A DNA stretch of 64,000 nt from an uncultured Lachnospira sp. (GTDB lineage: Bacteria; Bacillota; Clostridia; Lachnospirales; Lachnospiraceae): contig CAKRLE010000001.1 in the NCBI GenBank assembly GCA_934359185.1, forward strand, positions 278,631 through 342,630. The letters run 5' to 3'. The notes under the pieces were generated by a model. It worked only from the letters and a program-made list of their open reading frames with translations, had not been told where the DNA came from and made no database searches. Made by a program: the position numbers and the translations under genes. Of this stretch, positions 56,333-63,862 are shown in pieces (position 1 is the first letter of the stretch; each line of letters begins with the position of its first letter).

Positions 56333-56956
56333 TTAATTATCGAGTATTGTTATACTTTTTATGACTGGCTGGTTGGCATATGGAACTGTACCATTATTAT
56401 CGGTTGGTTTTACGTTGGCACAGATGGCATCAACAACATACATTCCATCTGTCACATAGCCAAATGCCGCATACTGTCCGTCCAGATTGGACTTATCAGC
56501 GTGCATTATGAAAAACTGTGAGCTTGCGCTGTCATAACTGCTTGAAGAACGTGCCATCGAAATAACTCCCCTCTTATGTGAAATGTTATTCGGCACGCCA
56601 TTCTTAGAAAATTCACCTTTTATCTTGGTTCCTGAACCGCCTGTTCCGTCATGGTCAGGGTCGCCGCCCTGAATCATGAACCCGCTCATAATTCTATGAA
56701 ATGTGAGTCCGTCATAAAATCCTGATTTGGCAAGATTGACAAAATTAGTAACTGTTATTGGAGCTGTATCTGCATCAAGCGTGAGGCTGATTGTTCCATA
56801 ATTGTTAACCTCTATCTTTGCATCAATCTTTCCTGTAAGATACTGCTGGTTATCTGTGTCTGCTGCCACATTGCCATCTGTATTTTTACTGCCACAGCCT
56901 GTTAACAGCATCAACGCCGCTGTCATGGCCAGTATTATGCTTATATATTTTTTCAT
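56333..56956 (-). CDS. Cyclophilin-type peptidyl-prolyl isomerase lipoprotein
   Basis: Cyclophilins catalyse cis-trans isomerisation of prolyl bonds. The 207-residue protein has a lipoprotein signal (MKKYISIILAM, then LMLLTGCGSK with the lipidated Cys at 21), so it should be anchored outside the membrane. The cyclophilin core is intact: TFHRIMSGFMIQGGDPDHDG, GVISMARSSSSYDSASSQFF and LDGQYAAFGYVTDGM. It heads the unit with the amidohydrolase and the zinc-ribbon genes. Confidence 0.95.
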   Translation of the reverse strand: MKKYISIILAMTAALMLLTGCGSKNTDGNVAADTDNQQYLTGKIDAKIEVNNYGTISLTLDADTAPITVTNFVNLAKSGFYDGLTFHRIMSGFMIQGGDPDHDGTGGSGTKIKGEFSKNGVPNNISHKRGVISMARSSSSYDSASSQFFIMHADKSNLDGQYAAFGYVTDGMYVVDAICANVKPTDNNGTVPYANQPVIKSITILDN

Positions 56957-57016
56957 GGTGTTGTAATCTCCTTTACCTGATATCTAACTAATCCACGTTG
57001 CAAATCCAATACATTT

Positions 57017-58363
57017 TTATAATCCACTTAAATCAATCCTATATATTGAATTTTCCAGTTCTATATTGTCCATAAACATAATCATGTATATCGGCATATA
57101 TATTCTTTTGCCATCTATCTCTATATTGCCCTCTGATAATATAAATGCCTGTTCAATATTATAATTATCACTGCCAAGGACATTATTAAGTGCTGAATGA
57201 CGTTTATAATCTTTTCCCGATTTAACTTCCAATGGTGTAACTTTACCATTTAATTCAATAACAAAGTCAAGCTCACCCTGTTTTTTGCTGTTATAATAAT
57301 ATTCCTTATGGCCTTTAGTTAAAAGTTCCTGTGCCACTGCATTTTCAAATAAAGCCCCATTGTTGATAGAAGAATCTTTGTTAAGAATTGCCATTTTCAC
57401 CTGGTTAGAATAGCAGCTTGTTAAAAGTCCCACATCAGAGAAAAACAATTTGAAAAGACTTCTATTCTCACTAATTATCAATGGAAGTTTAGGTTCGCTG
57501 ACATTATATACAGGTATTGCAACTCCAGCATCTTTTAACCATAAAAAATCATTAGCTACCCGGTCATAACTAATGCCTTTTCCCAATGTATTAAGCTGGA
57601 ACCGTTTATTTTTCTGGTCAAGCTGCCCAGGCATCATGTCATATATCTCCTGAAGTTTAAGCTTATACCTAATCTCATACTTGGTAAAATCCTGCTTATA
57701 GAGTCTGATTATTTTATTATGAATCTTTGCAACTCTGTTCAAATCATTAGTCTCAATGTACTCTTTCACCGCTTCTGGCATGCCGCCAATTATAAGATAT
57801 AGATAAAACACATCAAGCATTTTGGAATGAATATAATCATCTACTGGCACTTTATTATCATAATTATCCTTAAGTGCAGATATCACATTATCTCCAACAC
57901 CTAACGCACACGCAAATTCCTTGAAGCTGAGTGGATACATGTCAAAAACTGACATATAACCTACGGGGGCTGAGCGAAGGTCTGTCAGCTCTACACCTAA
58001 AAGAGAACCACTCATGATATACCTATAGCTTCCTTCTTCTACAAGAAACTTAATTCTTGTAACAATCTCTTTAAACTCCTGAATCTCATCTAAAAAAATA
58101 ATTGTTTTTCCAGATTCCAATCTGCCTTTACCTGCCAGGCTCAAACGCATTGTTAAATCCTTAGTATCTTTAGCATTAGCAAATAAATCAACTAATTCTG
58201 GATTATCTATAAAATTAAGCTCAATATATGGAATTTTGCTTAACTCAAGACATTCACGAATCAAATATGTTTTTCCTATCTGCCTTGCGCCAGTAATAAG
58301 AAGTGCATCCTTTCCATGCTCAATCCAGTTAATTACTGTATTCTTGGCTGTTCTTTCTATCAT
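57017..58363 (-). CDS. AAA ATPase with DUF4143 domain
   Basis: A 448-residue protein of the widespread AAA_14/DUF4143 family, whose role is unknown. The N-terminal ATPase has Walker A LITGARQIGKTYLIREC (about residues 22-38) and Walker B IIFLDEIQEFKE. The C-terminal DUF4143 region carries the PD-(D/E)XK-like pattern GELDFVIELNGKVTPLEVKS. These genes are frequent in gut anaerobes and often lie in variable regions. A four-copy 32-bp repeat lies just upstream. Confidence 0.88.
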   Translation of the reverse strand: MIERTAKNTVINWIEHGKDALLITGARQIGKTYLIRECLELSKIPYIELNFIDNPELVDLFANAKDTKDLTMRLSLAGKGRLESGKTIIFLDEIQEFKEIVTRIKFLVEEGSYRYIMSGSLLGVELTDLRSAPVGYMSVFDMYPLSFKEFACALGVGDNVISALKDNYDNKVPVDDYIHSKMLDVFYLYLIIGGMPEAVKEYIETNDLNRVAKIHNKIIRLYKQDFTKYEIRYKLKLQEIYDMMPGQLDQKNKRFQLNTLGKGISYDRVANDFLWLKDAGVAIPVYNVSEPKLPLIISENRSLFKLFFSDVGLLTSCYSNQVKMAILNKDSSINNGALFENAVAQELLTKGHKEYYYNSKKQGELDFVIELNGKVTPLEVKSGKDYKRHSALNNVLGSDNYNIEQAFILSEGNIEIDGKRIYMPIYMIMFMDNIELENSIYRIDLSGL

Positions 58364-58391
58364 TACATATCACCTTCCCAATATATATTAT

Positions 58392-58503
58392 GTAACTTTT
58401 CCAACCTAATAATACATTAATTTTGCAACTTTTCCAACCAGTTTTTTGTCGTTTTTGCAACTTTTCCAACCAGATTTTTGTTGTTTTTGCAACTTTTCCA
58501 ACC
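58392..58503. repeat. Four copies of a 32-bp direct repeat
   Basis: The 15-base core GCAACTTTTCCAACC starts at 58392 (with GTAAC), 58425, 58457 and 58489, with spacing of 33, 32 and 32 bases. The intervening DNA is also similar between the last copies. It lies upstream of the DUF4143 ATPase gene and directly abuts the end of the methyltransferase remnant. On the minus strand the unit could be read as VGKVAK-type peptide, but no supported gene covers it. Confidence 0.85.
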
Positions 58504-58508
58504 TTACC

Positions 58509-58640
58509 TTATTGGATAATGCTCTGGGCTGCATCTCTCTGTGACCATCCTGCATTTTCATATATCTGCATAAATACATCAAATGCATACACCAAAATAT
58601 GTCCTGAACCCATACACGGATCCGTTACGCTTACAAAATT
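58509..58640 (-). pseudogene. Fragment of a PglX-type adenine DNA methyltransferase
   Basis: In one minus-strand frame about 40 residues read [20 protein letters not shown] followed by [17 protein letters not shown]. This is the SAM-binding motif I region (DPxxGSGH) of N6-adenine methyltransferases of the PglX/BREX type, which continue with a NLYGLDID-like motif. Here the frame stops straight after SIIQ, where the 32-bp repeats begin. Upstream the similarity fades within about 20 residues. A real enzyme would exceed 1000 residues, so this is a remnant. Confidence 0.65.
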
Positions 58641-58734
58641 GATACAGTGTGAACGATAACCCTCTGACACTTTATAACGATGAACACGCACAGGGTGCAA
58701 ATCCCCGGAGTGGTGTGCAGACCTGCGGAATCCG

Positions 58735-58920
58735 TCAGTCCAGCCTGCTCTGGAACTTTGCCAGGTTCTCAAGCATGACCTTTCCAATCTTCTCTGCATC
58801 ATAATCACACGCCTCACAAATAAACCGCAGCCCATCCGGGGTCAGCAGTCTTCCACTTTCTGTATCTTTGAGGTACTGCTGGTAGGCAGCCTCCTGCTTG
58901 TTGTTCAAATATCTTCCCAT
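58735..58920 (-). CDS. Hypothetical small protein
   Basis: A 61-residue protein that I do not recognise: [19 protein letters not shown], then [26 protein letters not shown] lies seven bases before the ATG, which supports translation. Local base composition is noticeably richer in G+C than the surroundings, and the methyltransferase remnant lies just downstream, so it may be part of the same imported piece. It may also be truncated at the C-terminus. Confidence 0.5.
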   Translation of the reverse strand: MGRYLNNKQEAAYQQYLKDTESGRLLTPDGLRFICEACDYDAEKIGKVMLENLAKFQSRLD

Positions 58921-58963
58921 GAACGCACCTCGTCAAACTAGAATTTGTCAATTTCTTTATTAT

Positions 58964-59680
58964 CTAATTTGTTAGTAATCTATCCAACAACATCTGCCTG
59001 TTGTTTATAAACATTTCTGTTACCTGGTAGCTCTCTGTATCCTCATATTCGCACAGATGTATGCGTCCATTATCAAAACAATAGATATCTGCATCTGGTA
59101 TTCCTAACAAAATCGGCGAATGCGTAACTATAATAAACTGTGCTCCCTCTTTTACACAACTATATATTTGCATCAACAATGTAAGCTGTCTCTGTGGGGA
59201 TAATGCAGCTTCCGGCTCATCAAAAAGATACAAGCCATTTGGATGCAGATTGTTCTGTGCCAATGCGAGAAAACTCTCTCCATGTGATTTTTCATGATAT
59301 TTGGCAGAAGGATGTGCGAGATCTGCATATTCTTCTTCCTTCGTTGCAACATTATAAAAACTTTCAGCCCTAAGAAAATAACCCCACTTTTCCTTCCGAT
59401 AACCTTTGGAAATTCTTATCGCATCACACAGCTCTGAATGTGTATCATGCGTAGAAAAAACATAATTCTTTGTTCCACCTTCAGGATTAAAACCATGTGC
59501 TACGGCAAGTGCCTCCAATAAAGTTGATTTACCACTGCCATTTTCTCCGACAAAAAAGGTGATTGCTTTGTTGAAATCAAGTTTTTGAATCCCCTTAAAA
59601 GCCTTAATTCTCTTTAAATAACTATCGTTATCAATTCTATTCCATTCGAATATTACCCCTTGTAAGAATTGATCATTCAT
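58964..59680 (-). CDS. ABC-type AAA ATPase (COG3910-like)
   Basis: A 238-residue stand-alone ATPase. Walker A is FFVGENGSGKSTLLEALAV (about residues 42-60), the ABC-like signature is KSHGESFLALAQ, Walker B is GLYLFDEPEAALSPQRQ, and the switch histidine is in IIVTHSPILLGIP. There is no coiled-coil insertion and no nuclease domain, unlike OLD or SMC relatives. Function unknown; relatives occur singly in accessory regions. Confidence 0.85.
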   Translation of the reverse strand: MNDQFLQGVIFEWNRIDNDSYLKRIKAFKGIQKLDFNKAITFFVGENGSGKSTLLEALAVAHGFNPEGGTKNYVFSTHDTHSELCDAIRISKGYRKEKWGYFLRAESFYNVATKEEEYADLAHPSAKYHEKSHGESFLALAQNNLHPNGLYLFDEPEAALSPQRQLTLLMQIYSCVKEGAQFIIVTHSPILLGIPDADIYCFDNGRIHLCEYEDTESYQVTEMFINNRQMLLDRLLTN

Positions 59681-59753
59681 CTAATCACCTTCCTGTAAAA
59701 GACACTTTCTAATCCACCAATCCTTCGTTCTAAAGAACTCGGTCAACTGGAAG

Positions 59754-60272
59754 TTACCGAGTTATGCTTTCAATTATTTCTTTTGCAACACTATCAATGC
59801 TCATGTTAGACGTATCTATTCTGCTTGCATCATAATAGTGATTACTTAAATACTGTGTTGCCTCTGGCATATAAGTTACTGCCAAATCGATGTCTCGATT
59901 TTCTTGGTTATTTATGCGTTGATGTAGGATTTCCTTCTTGGCCGTTAATATAAAATGGTGACTCTCAATATTTGCGAAGCCATCTATAAGTTTCTGATTG
60001 CAATAATCATTAATCAATGCAACTGGAATGACTAAACAGTCGCAACTTCCTTCTTGTATTATTTCTGTTATTTCATCAACTAGAGCATCAACCAAATATT
60101 TTTTAGCTTCTGGATATCTTTTCCCAAAATAATCAGAAACTGAAGTTGGCTTATATTTTTCTTGCAATGCATCGAATTCAAGCAGATGTGCCTGTGGTAT
60201 TTCCTCAACAATCGCAGCAGCAACAGCAGACTTTCCAATTCCAAAAGTACCATCTATCCAAATGATCTTCAT
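59754..60272 (-). CDS. TmrB-like P-loop NTPase
   Basis: A 172-residue protein resembling Bacillus TmrB, which confers tunicamycin resistance. The match includes MKIIWIDGTFGIGKSAVAAA (Walker A), DCLVIPVALINDYC, HHFILTAKKEILHQRI and the C-terminal TSNMSIDSVAKEI. The ATG at 60272 has AGGAG six bases upstream; a longer frame is not supported. The true substrate is unknown and the similarity is from memory, so resistance is not claimed. Confidence 0.75.
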   Translation of the reverse strand: MKIIWIDGTFGIGKSAVAAAIVEEIPQAHLLEFDALQEKYKPTSVSDYFGKRYPEAKKYLVDALVDEITEIIQEGSCDCLVIPVALINDYCNQKLIDGFANIESHHFILTAKKEILHQRINNQENRDIDLAVTYMPEATQYLSNHYYDASRIDTSNMSIDSVAKEIIESITR

Positions 60273-60326
60273 ATTCTTCTCCTGTAAATCCCGATTTAAC
60301 AAACTGGGATTTGTCACTATCTAAAA

Positions 60327-60767
60327 TCAAACCTCTTCGTGTTCTTCCATATACTTGAATACCTTTTTATCACACTTTGCTTTTTTATACCAACCAATTC
60401 CTATCATTACAAGTCCAACTATGATTGCTACTGTTCGTATTGTTGAATCTGGAGAAAATAAACAAGATGCAACAATACCGGTACCTGCACCCGTAAAAAA
60501 GTCTATGATTGATTTTTCGTGTTTGATTGTACCTAATACTCTTTCTTTATCTATTGCTTTTACCATTTTGGAATCCTCCTTTAATAATGTATCAAGAGAG
60601 ATTTCAAACTGATTGCTCATGTCTACAAGTATTTGTAAATCAGGATAACTTTTTTCGTTTTCCCAATTTGAAACTGTTTGCCGTGTAACGTGAAATAATC
60701 GGCCAAATTCCTCTTGTGTTAATTGCTGTTCTTTACGAATATTCGATATTTGATTTCCTATATTCAT
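60327..60767 (-). CDS. XRE-family transcriptional regulator with C-terminal membrane helices
   Basis: A 146-residue protein. The N-terminal HTH is clear: ISNIRKEQQLTQEEFGRLFH and VTRQTVSNWENEKSYPDLQI. Two hydrophobic segments near residues 95-135 suggest membrane attachment, as in other small XRE regulators that sense membrane state. The ATG at 60767 has AAGGAG seven bases upstream. Two inverted repeats with TTGAAC half-sites lie upstream and may be its operators. Confidence 0.87.
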   Translation of the reverse strand: MNIGNQISNIRKEQQLTQEEFGRLFHVTRQTVSNWENEKSYPDLQILVDMSNQFEISLDTLLKEDSKMVKAIDKERVLGTIKHEKSIIDFFTGAGTGIVASCLFSPDSTIRTVAIIVGLVMIGIGWYKKAKCDKKVFKYMEEHEEV

Positions 60768-60806
60768 AGTATCGCTCCTTTTTCTAATTCCTATCGTTCT
60801 TCTCCT

Positions 60807-60839
60807 TTGAACACTATTATGCAAGAGAATAATGTTCAA
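60807..60839. promoter_or_regulatory. Inverted repeat upstream of the XRE gene, candidate operator
   Basis: TTGAACA-N-TATT and AATA-N-TGTTCAA form a 12-position imperfect palindrome about 40 bases before the XRE start. The placement suits autoregulation. Confidence 0.5.
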
Positions 60840-60938
60840 AGTAAAGCAATTAACCTTTTACAATGAATAAATAGAGGGGTAAAGGTTCTTTGACAAGTAT
60901 TTTTATTATACAACTTCAAAGTTATCTAACAGTTACCC

Positions 60939-60962
60939 CTTCTTGAACTTACGTTCAAGAAG
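60939..60962. other. Perfect 10-bp inverted repeat with the same half-site
   Basis: CTTCTTGAAC and GTTCAAGAAG flank four bases. It lies between the ClbS/DfsB gene and the XRE gene and shares the TTGAAC/GTTCAA half-site with the repeat at 60807. No T run follows on either strand, so it is not an obvious terminator. Confidence 0.55.
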
Positions 60963-60981
60963 TATCCCTCGCTCTGCTCGG

Positions 60982-61512
60982 TCAATTCTGAGTTATAGTG
61001 CTATTTTTTTTCCATTTTCTAATCTTAGTTCTAAATGTTCCGAATGGAGCAACTGTGTTAACATGTATGAACTTATATACTTCCCAGACAGCTGTCTTAG
61101 TTGCATCGTCAGCCCATTTTCTCATATGTGGTTTAAATAATTCTTCCTCACTTAGCGAATCGATCATTGCATAAATAGAATTAATATTATCATTCAACAT
61201 ATCTTTCAACTCCTGCAGTGACAGATACGCATATGTATCTGTGAACCATTGATATAATTCACCAAGCTGATTCCATTTAAAATCATCTGAAGGAGTTTTG
61301 ACATGAAGACCTTTTCTTTCATCTGCTTCCCATTTAAGGACGAGCGTTGTCCATCCAACTTGGTAAGCGAGATTTTCTGCCGGAGTTCGGTCAACTTCAT
61401 CAACCCTCTTATTCTTTAAAGATTCTGGAATATCATTAAATTCAAAAATATACTTTGCAAAGCTTTTATTTATCTCTTTTTTAAGTTCGTCTTTATTCTC
61501 GTATGTTCTCAA
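60982..61512 (-). CDS. ClbS/DfsB family four-helix protein
   Basis: A 176-residue protein of the ClbS/DfsB (DUF1706) family. The pattern is YENKDELKKEINKSFAKYIF, RTPAENLAYQVGWTTLVLKW, DFKWNQLGELYQWFTDTYAY and ending FGTFRTKIRKWKK. ClbS hydrolyses colibactin, but most relatives are uncharacterised, so no activity is claimed. Confidence 0.85.
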   Translation of the reverse strand: MRTYENKDELKKEINKSFAKYIFEFNDIPESLKNKRVDEVDRTPAENLAYQVGWTTLVLKWEADERKGLHVKTPSDDFKWNQLGELYQWFTDTYAYLSLQELKDMLNDNINSIYAMIDSLSEEELFKPHMRKWADDATKTAVWEVYKFIHVNTVAPFGTFRTKIRKWKKNSTITQN

Positions 61513-61587
61513 TAGTCTATTTCTCCAAACTTCGATTTTATTATCAGATTTTTCGTAGCTTTCTTTTATTTAACAAATCCCATAAAA

Positions 61588-61845
61588 TTACCCTTGTATT
61601 GTTTTCAACTTCTTTAATCTTACAAACAATCTCTTATCCTTCGGACACATATTTTCAAGTTCCTCAAGACTATATCTTCTCAAATCATCTTTGCATTTTA
61701 TCCCCATTCTAAATGCATCCATACATAGGACTCCATGTTCCTTATCATTCAGATCTTCTACACTACGAAGCTTTATGCCTTGCTCTTCACAAATCTGATA
61801 TAATTCCTGAATTCCTGCAGCGTCGCCTGCCCCATAGACAGCATT
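61588..61845 (-). pseudogene. 85-codon open frame following the deformylase stop, in the same frame
   Basis: Directly after the TAA of the deformylase gene, the same reading frame continues for 85 codons without a stop, from NAVYGAGDAAGIQELYQICE through LRSVEDLNDKEHGVLCMDAF to KDDLRRYSLEELENMC and a stop at 61588. The sequence is protein-like, but I do not recognise it and there is no start codon before its middle. It may be the tail of a longer gene whose start was lost, or of a former fusion. Confidence 0.55.
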
Positions 61846-62256
61846 TTATATCACAATACCATTACAATGATCAATCTCATGCTGAATTATCTGTGCCGTC
61901 CAGCCGGAATATTTCCCATGCTGCTTTTTAAAGCTCTGGTCAAGGTAATCCACCTCAATCTCCTGATATCTTTTGCATGGACGGACACCTTCCAATGAAA
62001 GACATCCTTCCTCTGTCTGATATGCCCCTGACTTCTTTGTAATCACTGGATTAATCATTGCAAACTGAAATGGTCCTGCTGCCACAACAATAATATTCTT
62101 CTTAACACCTATCATATTTGCAGCCATTCCAACACAATGGTCAAGATTGGCTCGCAGTGTGTCTAGCAAATCTGTTATCACCTGCTTATCTACTTCTGTC
62201 GCATCCACCGATTTCTGTGCAAGAAATAATGGATCTTTTACTATTTTCTTTACCAT
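61846..62256 (-). CDS. def: Peptide deformylase
   Basis: Deformylase removes the formyl group from new proteins. The protein has 136 residues from the ATG at 62256 (MVKKIVKDPLFLAQKS). The three metal-site motifs are present: GMAANMIGVKK (motif 1), EEGCLSLEGVR with the Cys ligand (motif 2) and HEIDHCNGIVI with two His ligands and the catalytic Glu (motif 3). It is shorter than housekeeping deformylases and resembles the compact second copy found in Lachnospiraceae. The ATG overlaps the upstream gene's stop (TAATG). Confidence 0.88.
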   Translation of the reverse strand: MVKKIVKDPLFLAQKSVDATEVDKQVITDLLDTLRANLDHCVGMAANMIGVKKNIIVVAAGPFQFAMINPVITKKSGAYQTEEGCLSLEGVRPCKRYQEIEVDYLDQSFKKQHGKYSGWTAQIIQHEIDHCNGIVI

Positions 62257-62597
62257 TAGTTCCATCCTTTCCAAGCATCCGGCTGATATCCAAGTGTAGA
62301 CTGCTTTCCGTTTCTTACTACAGGAGTTTTGATTATCTGTGGATTCTCAAGCACCTTTTCCAGCTTGTCCTCATCTGCAGTATATTTAATGAGTGCAAGC
62401 AGGTCTTTATCTTTTCCATCCCAGTTAACCATATTTTCTAATCCACCATTTGCCTGAGCTACTGAATTAAATTCTCCTTTGCTCATACCTTTTTCTTTCA
62501 TATCAATGAACTGATACTTTATGCCCCGCTCCTTGAAAAAACGCTCCGCCTTCTTAGTATCATTGCATTTCTTTGTTCCAAATATCTGTATATTCAT
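62256..62597 (-). CDS. ArsC/Spx-family thioredoxin-fold protein
   Basis: A 113-residue protein of the arsenate reductase/Spx-like family: MNIQIFGTKKCNDTKKAERF with a single Cys at the active site (KKCNDTKK), then ENPQIIKTPVVRNGKQSTLG with the conserved cis-proline. The CxxC of Spx is absent. Arsenate reduction is possible but unproven, as no other ars genes are near. Co-transcribed with def. Confidence 0.82.
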   Translation of the reverse strand: MNIQIFGTKKCNDTKKAERFFKERGIKYQFIDMKEKGMSKGEFNSVAQANGGLENMVNWDGKDKDLLALIKYTADEDKLEKVLENPQIIKTPVVRNGKQSTLGYQPDAWKGWN

Positions 62598-62599
62598 AA

Positions 62600-62818
62600 T
62601 CAGTATTCCTTTGCTATCTCTTCATCTATTCCATACATGGCCTTAAAATGTTCAAGATCTGCTGGACTTTTTATCAGCATTACCTCTTCTACCTTACCTG
62701 TATGTATATCCTTAAAGCCTGCTACCTGCTCGCCATTACAAATGCTCGCTTTAATCACAGGCTTTTTGTTTTCCTTATCATATGACTGTACTACACCTTT
62801 CTTCTTAAACAGTCCCAT
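62600..62818 (-). CDS. Hypothetical small protein
   Basis: A 72-residue protein that I do not recognise: MGLFKKKGVVQSYDKENKKP, then ICNGEQVAGFKDIHTGKVEE. The ATG at 62818 has GGAAGGTGAG upstream and overlaps the DUF188 gene by 14 bases; it ends two bases before the ArsC-like gene. This tight packing supports a real gene. Confidence 0.65.
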   Translation of the reverse strand: MGLFKKKGVVQSYDKENKKPVIKASICNGEQVAGFKDIHTGKVEEVMLIKSPADLEHFKAMYGIDEEIAKEY

Positions 62819-63278
62819 TTTGCTCACCTTCCTTCGCCTGTGCCATCAGCACAAGCTTTTCAAATGACTGTGCAAAGCGCTCATCATCTTCATTTGTCCT
62901 CTTCCTTGGTCCCTTAATATGATTCTTAGAAGACCCTCGTCTTGCTTTCTTATTAAGATGTCTTTCCATAAGCATCCGGTCAATATTTTCATTCGTGTAC
63001 CACTTGCCAGATTGGTGAATAGCATATGCACCTTTTCCAAGAGCCATAGCAGCGACACCATAATCCTGCGATACTACTACATCCCCTTTATGGCAAATGC
63101 TAATCAGCTTATAATCTACTGCATCTGCTCCTGCACCTACAACAATCACATCGCTGTAATCAGAATACAAAATGTGATTTGTATCACACAGCAATGTGGT
63201 GGAAATATTGTATTTCTCTGCTATTGTCTCGACAATATCCACTACCGGACACGCATCTGCGTCTACAAATATCTGCAT
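62805..63278 (-). CDS. DUF188 (YaiI/YqxD) family protein
   Basis: A 157-residue protein of the YaiI/YqxD family, a PIN-like fold of unknown function. Diagnostic motifs are IFVDADACPVVDIVETIA, VVVSQDYGVAAMALGKGA, and the basic C-terminal stretch KARRGSSKNHIKGPRKR. Full length. It lies just upstream of the small hypothetical protein and overlaps it. Confidence 0.92.
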   Translation of the reverse strand: MQIFVDADACPVVDIVETIAEKYNISTTLLCDTNHILYSDYSDVIVVGAGADAVDYKLISICHKGDVVVSQDYGVAAMALGKGAYAIHQSGKWYTNENIDRMLMERHLNKKARRGSSKNHIKGPRKRTNEDDERFAQSFEKLVLMAQAKEGEQNGTV

Positions 63279-63301
63279 TTTCTCCTTAAATCCATTTCAT
63301 A

Positions 63302-63570
63302 TCAGTTATAGTTAATTGGTGTTCGTACTTCTATAAGATTTCCTGACGGATCATAGAATCTTACAAGTTTCTGTCCACCTTCAAGTTCCGTTAATTCCGT
63401 AACATAACTTACAACATACTTGCCAGACTCCAGTTTTTCAATAATGCCTTCTATATCATTATCACATTGCCTTCCAGCCTTGTAATCACACGCAGTCCAA
63501 ACAGTTCTTCATAAAAATTAATTGATTCGTCAATGTTATCAACAATAATCAATACATTTTTCAAACTCAT
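63302..63570 (-). pseudogene. VOC (glyoxalase-fold) protein gene with an internal deletion
   Basis: The start (ATG at 63570) reads MSLKNVLIIVDNIDESINFY then EELFGLRVITRLEGN, typical of the first VOC strand-helix unit. This frame hits a stop soon after. Another frame continues NDIEGIIEKLESGKYVVSYV, then VRFYDPSGNLIEVRTPIN to a stop at 63302, typical of the last unit. The middle 35-40 residues, with part of the metal site, are gone and the join is out of frame. It is therefore inactive. Its ATG overlaps the end of the DUF4186 remnant by four bases. Confidence 0.8.
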
Positions 63571-63765
63571 GATTTATGTACCTGCCTCTCCATTTCTCGT
63601 TGAATCCATGTCATAATTACATCTACAAGATAATCCTGCTGCACCTGACTCAATTCCTTGCCGGGCTGCATTTATGCCACTTTCGGATGCACTCCCTACA
63701 GCATGTAGCTGTTGCGTGCTGAGCAATAAATATCGGATGACCACGCATTGGTGTCTGCGTTTCAT
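63567..63765 (-). pseudogene. C-terminal fragment of a DUF4186 gene, with frameshift
   Basis: One minus frame reads QTPMRGHPIFIAQHATATCC then RECIRKWHKCSPAR. After a frameshift the next reads KELSQVQQDYLVDVIMTWIQ then REMERQVHKS and stops at 63567. Together this is the C-terminal half of a DUF4186 protein, as I recall the family. The N-terminal half is missing. Confidence 0.65.
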
Positions 63766-63849
63766 CTTGAGATTACTAAATGTCTTATTCATCTGTAAAA
63801 GCTGACCATCTATCTTTTTATGTATTTTAGTTTTCTTACTTTTTGCCAT
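63766..63849 (-). pseudogene. N-terminal fragment of another gene, fused to the DUF4186 remnant
   Basis: From an ATG at 63849 the sequence reads MAKSKKTKIHKKIDGQLLQM and NKTFSNLKMK, a basic start with a plausible ribosome site (AAGGATAG upstream). After that the frame enters the DUF4186 fragment in the wrong phase. I infer a deletion that joined two genes. The parent family is not identified. Confidence 0.5.
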
Positions 63850-63862
63850 CTTCAGCTATCCT

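Noticed and set aside
58392..58503. Possible CRISPR array
   Set aside because: Repeat cores are 15 bases with 17-base intervals that are themselves similar; no cas genes and no unique spacers.
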